A DNA stretch of 64,000 bases, taken from NCBI RefSeq assembly GCF_003697785.1, contig NZ_QOKZ01000001.1, positions 682,001-746,000 on the forward strand, in the 5' to 3' direction. The translations under genes and the position numbers were made by a program. Each line of letters starts with the position of its first letter. The stretch's first letter is position 1. Positions 61,619-64,000 of this stretch are shown here, piece after piece. This DNA comes from Paracoccus alkanivorans. Lineage in GTDB: Bacteria; Pseudomonadota; Alphaproteobacteria; Rhodobacterales; Rhodobacteraceae. The notes beneath the pieces were generated by a model. It was not told the DNA's origin, made no database searches, and saw only the letters and a list, made by a program, of their open reading frames with translations.

Positions 61619-62227
61619 TCAGGAATCCGACTTGTCCGAATCCCTGTCCAGTGCGTGATCCCGGAAAAGCCCCGCATTCGCCATCAGGAAGACGAACAGG
61701 ATCAGCGGCAAGCCAAAGGTCTTGAAGTAAACCCATGTCGTTTCGGACATGGTCCTCCAGACGATCTCGTTCGCCACGGCCAACGCCAGAAAAGCGAGCG
61801 CCATGCGCAAGGTCAGCTTGCGCCAACCCTCGGAATCCATGGGCAGGGCATCCGACAGCACCATCTGCAACCAGTTCCTGCGCGCGATCAGGCTGACTCC
61901 GAGAATGACGGCAAACAGCAGATAGATCAGGGTTGGCTTCATCTTGAAGAAGCGCGGATCGTTCAGCCAGACCGACAGCCCGCCGAACACCACCACCAAC
62001 ACCAGCGTCGCTATCTGCATCGGCGCCAGCCTGCCGGTCAGCCGCCACTGGATCAGCGTCGCCAGCGCCAGCACCGGCACGAAGATCAGCGTGGCGAGAA
62101 TGAACGCACTGTAATTGCGACCGAAGAGATTCACCTCTTCGCCGCGAAACAGCATGAACACCGCGAAGAACAGCAGCACCGGTCCCAGTTCCAGCACCGG
62201 TTTGACCCAGGGTTTCGTCTCTTTCAT
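61619..62227 (-). CDS. yciB: Inner-membrane septation protein YciB/IspZ
   Basis: A 202-residue membrane protein with five to six helices; start at 62227 behind AAGGAAGG. VLELGPVLLFFAVFML and YSAFILATLIFVP begin it; GWRKLTLRMALAFLALAVANEIVWRTMSETTWVYFK in parts is the conserved YciB section. It affects cell division and envelope in enterics and Shigella. The frame is open upstream over the next gene but not coding there. It lies 20 bases after the EamA gene's stop. Confidence 0.92.
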   Translation of the reverse strand: MKETKPWVKPVLELGPVLLFFAVFMLFRGEEVNLFGRNYSAFILATLIFVPVLALATLIQWRLTGRLAPMQIATLVLVVVFGGLSVWLNDPRFFKMKPTLIYLLFAVILGVSLIARRNWLQMVLSDALPMDSEGWRKLTLRMALAFLALAVANEIVWRTMSETTWVYFKTFGLPLILFVFLMANAGLFRDHALDRDSDKSDS

Positions 62228-62247
62228 CGCATCCTTCCTTGGCCCGG

Positions 62248-63147
62248 TCAGGCACCCAACTCGACAATCACCGCGCCCGCTGCGATCACCGCCATCAGGA
62301 TCGCGCGCGTTGGCCCCACCTTTTCGCCCAGGATCATCCAGCCGACAAGGGCCGCGAAAACGGTCGAGGTCTCGCGCAGAACCGCCGCACGCCCAACATC
62401 GTCGATCCTCGTGGCCAGCATGATCGACCCAAAACTCGCCAGCGCGACCAAGGCCCCAGCGATTCCACGCAAGGCCAGCGGCCCGATCTCGGATCTCGGC
62501 AGGGCGGCGAGGCGGCGCCTGTTCCAGAGCGGCATGAAAAAGGAATCCAGCAGGAAGAACCATGCCAGGAATGTGAACGGATCGGCCGCCAGCCGGATGC
62601 CCCAGGCATCATAGGTGGTGTAAAGCGCGACCAGCCCACCCGTCACCAATGCCCATGCCAGCGCCGGCCCCAATGTGTCGCGCCCGATGGTCAGGCGAAG
62701 CCGGTTATAGACCGCGAGCCCGAAGATCCCGCCCACCAGCAGCAGCACACCCAGCCATTGCACAAGGTTGAAATGCTCGCGGAACACCACTCCGGCAGCG
62801 ATCACCGTAAAAAGCGGACCGCTGCCGCGCACCACCGGGTAGACGACGGTATAGGCGCCCCGCTGATAGGTCTGCGCCTGCGCGATCTTGTAGGCGATAT
62901 GGATCGCCATCGCCCCGAACAGCACCGGCCAAAGCTGTGCCGAGGGCCACGGCACCACGAACAGCGCCACCGGGAACGCGATCAGCCCATAGCTCAGGTC
63001 AATCGCTGCCCGGCTGATCCAGGGATCGTGCCGGCCCTTCTGCAACGCTCCGAACACTGCGTGCAGGAACGCCGCGCTCAGCGCGAGGATTGATGCCAAC
63101 CGCGCACCCTCGGGCGTGCCCGCGATCTGGATGATCCACTCGCTCAT
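62248..63147 (-). CDS. EamA/DMT-family transporter
   Basis: A 299-residue membrane protein with about ten helices and EamA repeats. GAYTVVYPVVRGSGPLFTVIAAGVVFRE near residues 96-122 (in parts) and AAVLRETSTVFAALVGWMILGEKVGP near the end mark each repeat. Upstream of yciB on the same strand, probably one transcript. Substrate unknown. The 260 bases between it and the next gene hold nothing recognised. Confidence 0.88.
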   Translation of the reverse strand: MSEWIIQIAGTPEGARLASILALSAAFLHAVFGALQKGRHDPWISRAAIDLSYGLIAFPVALFVVPWPSAQLWPVLFGAMAIHIAYKIAQAQTYQRGAYTVVYPVVRGSGPLFTVIAAGVVFREHFNLVQWLGVLLLVGGIFGLAVYNRLRLTIGRDTLGPALAWALVTGGLVALYTTYDAWGIRLAADPFTFLAWFFLLDSFFMPLWNRRRLAALPRSEIGPLALRGIAGALVALASFGSIMLATRIDDVGRAAVLRETSTVFAALVGWMILGEKVGPTRAILMAVIAAGAVIVELGA

Positions 63148-63407
63148 GGCGGGGTGATGACCGGATTTTGCAGGATGTGCAAGGCTATATGCGGTTCAGG
63201 ATCGTTCGGGAACGTCATGGTCGGGCGAAGCATTTTCACGCCATGAACCACGGTCGGGGCCTTTGTGGCAGACCGGCATTACCCTTCCCCTGACCGTGCC
63301 ATGGATACCAGCCTTGCGCCCCGGGGGATGCGTTAAAGCACATACCGAAACCCTCCGGCGCGCTACAGGCCGAAGGTTTTTCAGTTTCCTGCACAGAAGC
63401 GGACAGC

Positions 63408-64000
63408 TTACAACTGCGCGGCGATCTCGTCAGAAAGATCGAAATTGCCGGTGACGTTCTGGACATCATCGTCATCTTCCAGCGCGTCGATCAGTTTCAT
63501 CAGCTTGTTCGCTGTCTCCAGATCGGTAATCTCGGTCGGCGCTTGCGGCTTCCAGATCAGCTTGGCGGTCTCGGATTCGCCCAGGGATGCCTCCAACGCC
63601 GTCGCCACGTCGTTCAAGGCCGTATCCGCGCAATAAATCCAATGGCCTTCGTCGTCCGATTCCACGTCATCGGCGCCGGCTTCGATCGCCGCCATCATCA
63701 CCGTATCCGCATCCCCGGCAGAGGCCGGATACATGATCTCTCCCACCCGGTCGAACATGAAGGCAACCGAGCCGGTCTGCCCCAGGTCGCCGCCGGACTT
63801 GGTGAAGTAGCTGCGCACATTCGAGGCCGTGCGGTTGCGGTTATCGGTCATCGCCTCGACCACCAGCGCGATCCCGTTGGGGCCATAGCCCTCGTAACGG
63901 ATTTCCTCGTAGCTTTCGGCATCGCCGCCCTGCGACTTCTTGATCGCGCGTTCAATCACATCCTTGGGCACCGAATTCGACTTGGCTTCCTTTACGGCAA
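63408..64000 (-). CDS. YebC/PmpR (TACO1) family protein, C-terminal part
   Basis: The gene runs off the right edge; about 197 residues remain of a usual 240-250. [21 protein letters not shown] continues the YebC N-terminal helical part, then [41 protein letters not shown] and the acidic C-terminal domain [20 protein letters not shown] (in parts) are the family hallmarks. YebC/TACO1 proteins act on transcription or on translation of proline-rich stretches, depending on the subtype. The start lies beyond the window. Confidence 0.94.
   Translation of the reverse strand, partial: AVKEAKSNSVPKDVIERAIKKSQGGDAESYEEIRYEGYGPNGIALVVEAMTDNRNRTASNVRSYFTKSGGDLGQTGSVAFMFDRVGEIMYPASAGDADTVMMAAIEAGADDVESDDEGHWIYCADTALNDVATALEASLGESETAKLIWKPQAPTEITDLETANKLMKLIDALEDDDDVQNVTGNFDLSDEIAAQL

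Overview
The window reads as chromosomal DNA of a GC-rich alphaproteobacterium of the Rhodobacteraceae, close to Paracoccus or a relative. The evidence is the dusB-ntrB-ntrC-ntrY-ntrX block, an NtrC without the GAFTGA loop (known from Rhodobacter), the fdsGBA-fdhD-fdsD formate dehydrogenase operon, the zur-znu locus and the strong third-position GC bias. The bias also produces many long false reading frames on antisense strands. The assignment comes from gene content only.

1-18 kb is a carbohydrate-catabolism region. After the end of a TctA-type permease come eight minus-strand genes (7743 down to 767): a LacD-like aldolase, a ROK kinase, a P-loop kinase, an SDR dehydrogenase, a DhnA-type aldolase, a Gfo/Idh/MocA oxidoreductase, a D-lyxose-isomerase-like cupin and a PfkB kinase. 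A SorC-type regulator lies upstream. A second minus-strand operon (13148 down to 8963) encodes an SDR, a class II aldolase, an FGGY kinase and a LacI regulator; it diverges from another SDR gene. A CUT2 sugar ABC transporter (14333-17051) and an RraA-like gene follow. The same 12-bp palindrome lies before the SorC-side operon and before the ABC transporter, and a variant lies before the SorC gene, so transporter and operon are probably one regulon. The substrate is unknown.

18-37 kb is mostly core and stress functions: ntrX, ntrY, ntrC, ntrB, dusB; serine deaminase sdaA; a COG3650-like lipoprotein; yjbH and yjbF exopolysaccharide-type genes with a small acidic protein gene opposite; the znuB-znuC-zur / znuA divergent zinc locus with two Zur-like boxes; hemP; an RluB-type pseudouridine synthase; tadA; a HAD hydrolase; and tRNA-Gly(TCC).

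37.2-41.1 kb is an accessory island just after tRNA-Gly: a DUF4123 (type VI secretion adaptor) gene, a 559-residue candidate effector with a membrane-helix region and a lower-GC C-terminal toxin-like domain, two small candidate immunity genes (the second interrupted by a frameshift at a run of seven A), and a truncated IS5-family transposase. No vgrG, hcp or sheath genes are present, so it is an orphan effector cassette.

41.1-64 kb returns to metabolism and housekeeping: the NAD-linked formate dehydrogenase operon, tRNA-Ser(CGA), a DUF2059-like protein, a Nudix protein with an extra N-terminal domain, a family 2 glycosyltransferase, arfB with a Nudix gene and a Pit phosphate transporter, pncA-pncB, trhO, a sorbosone-dehydrogenase-like protein, divergent hemC and hemE, two EamA-type transporters, an alpha/beta hydrolase, yciB and the end of a YebC-family gene. 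No CRISPR array, rRNA operon, replication origin or intact prophage was seen.
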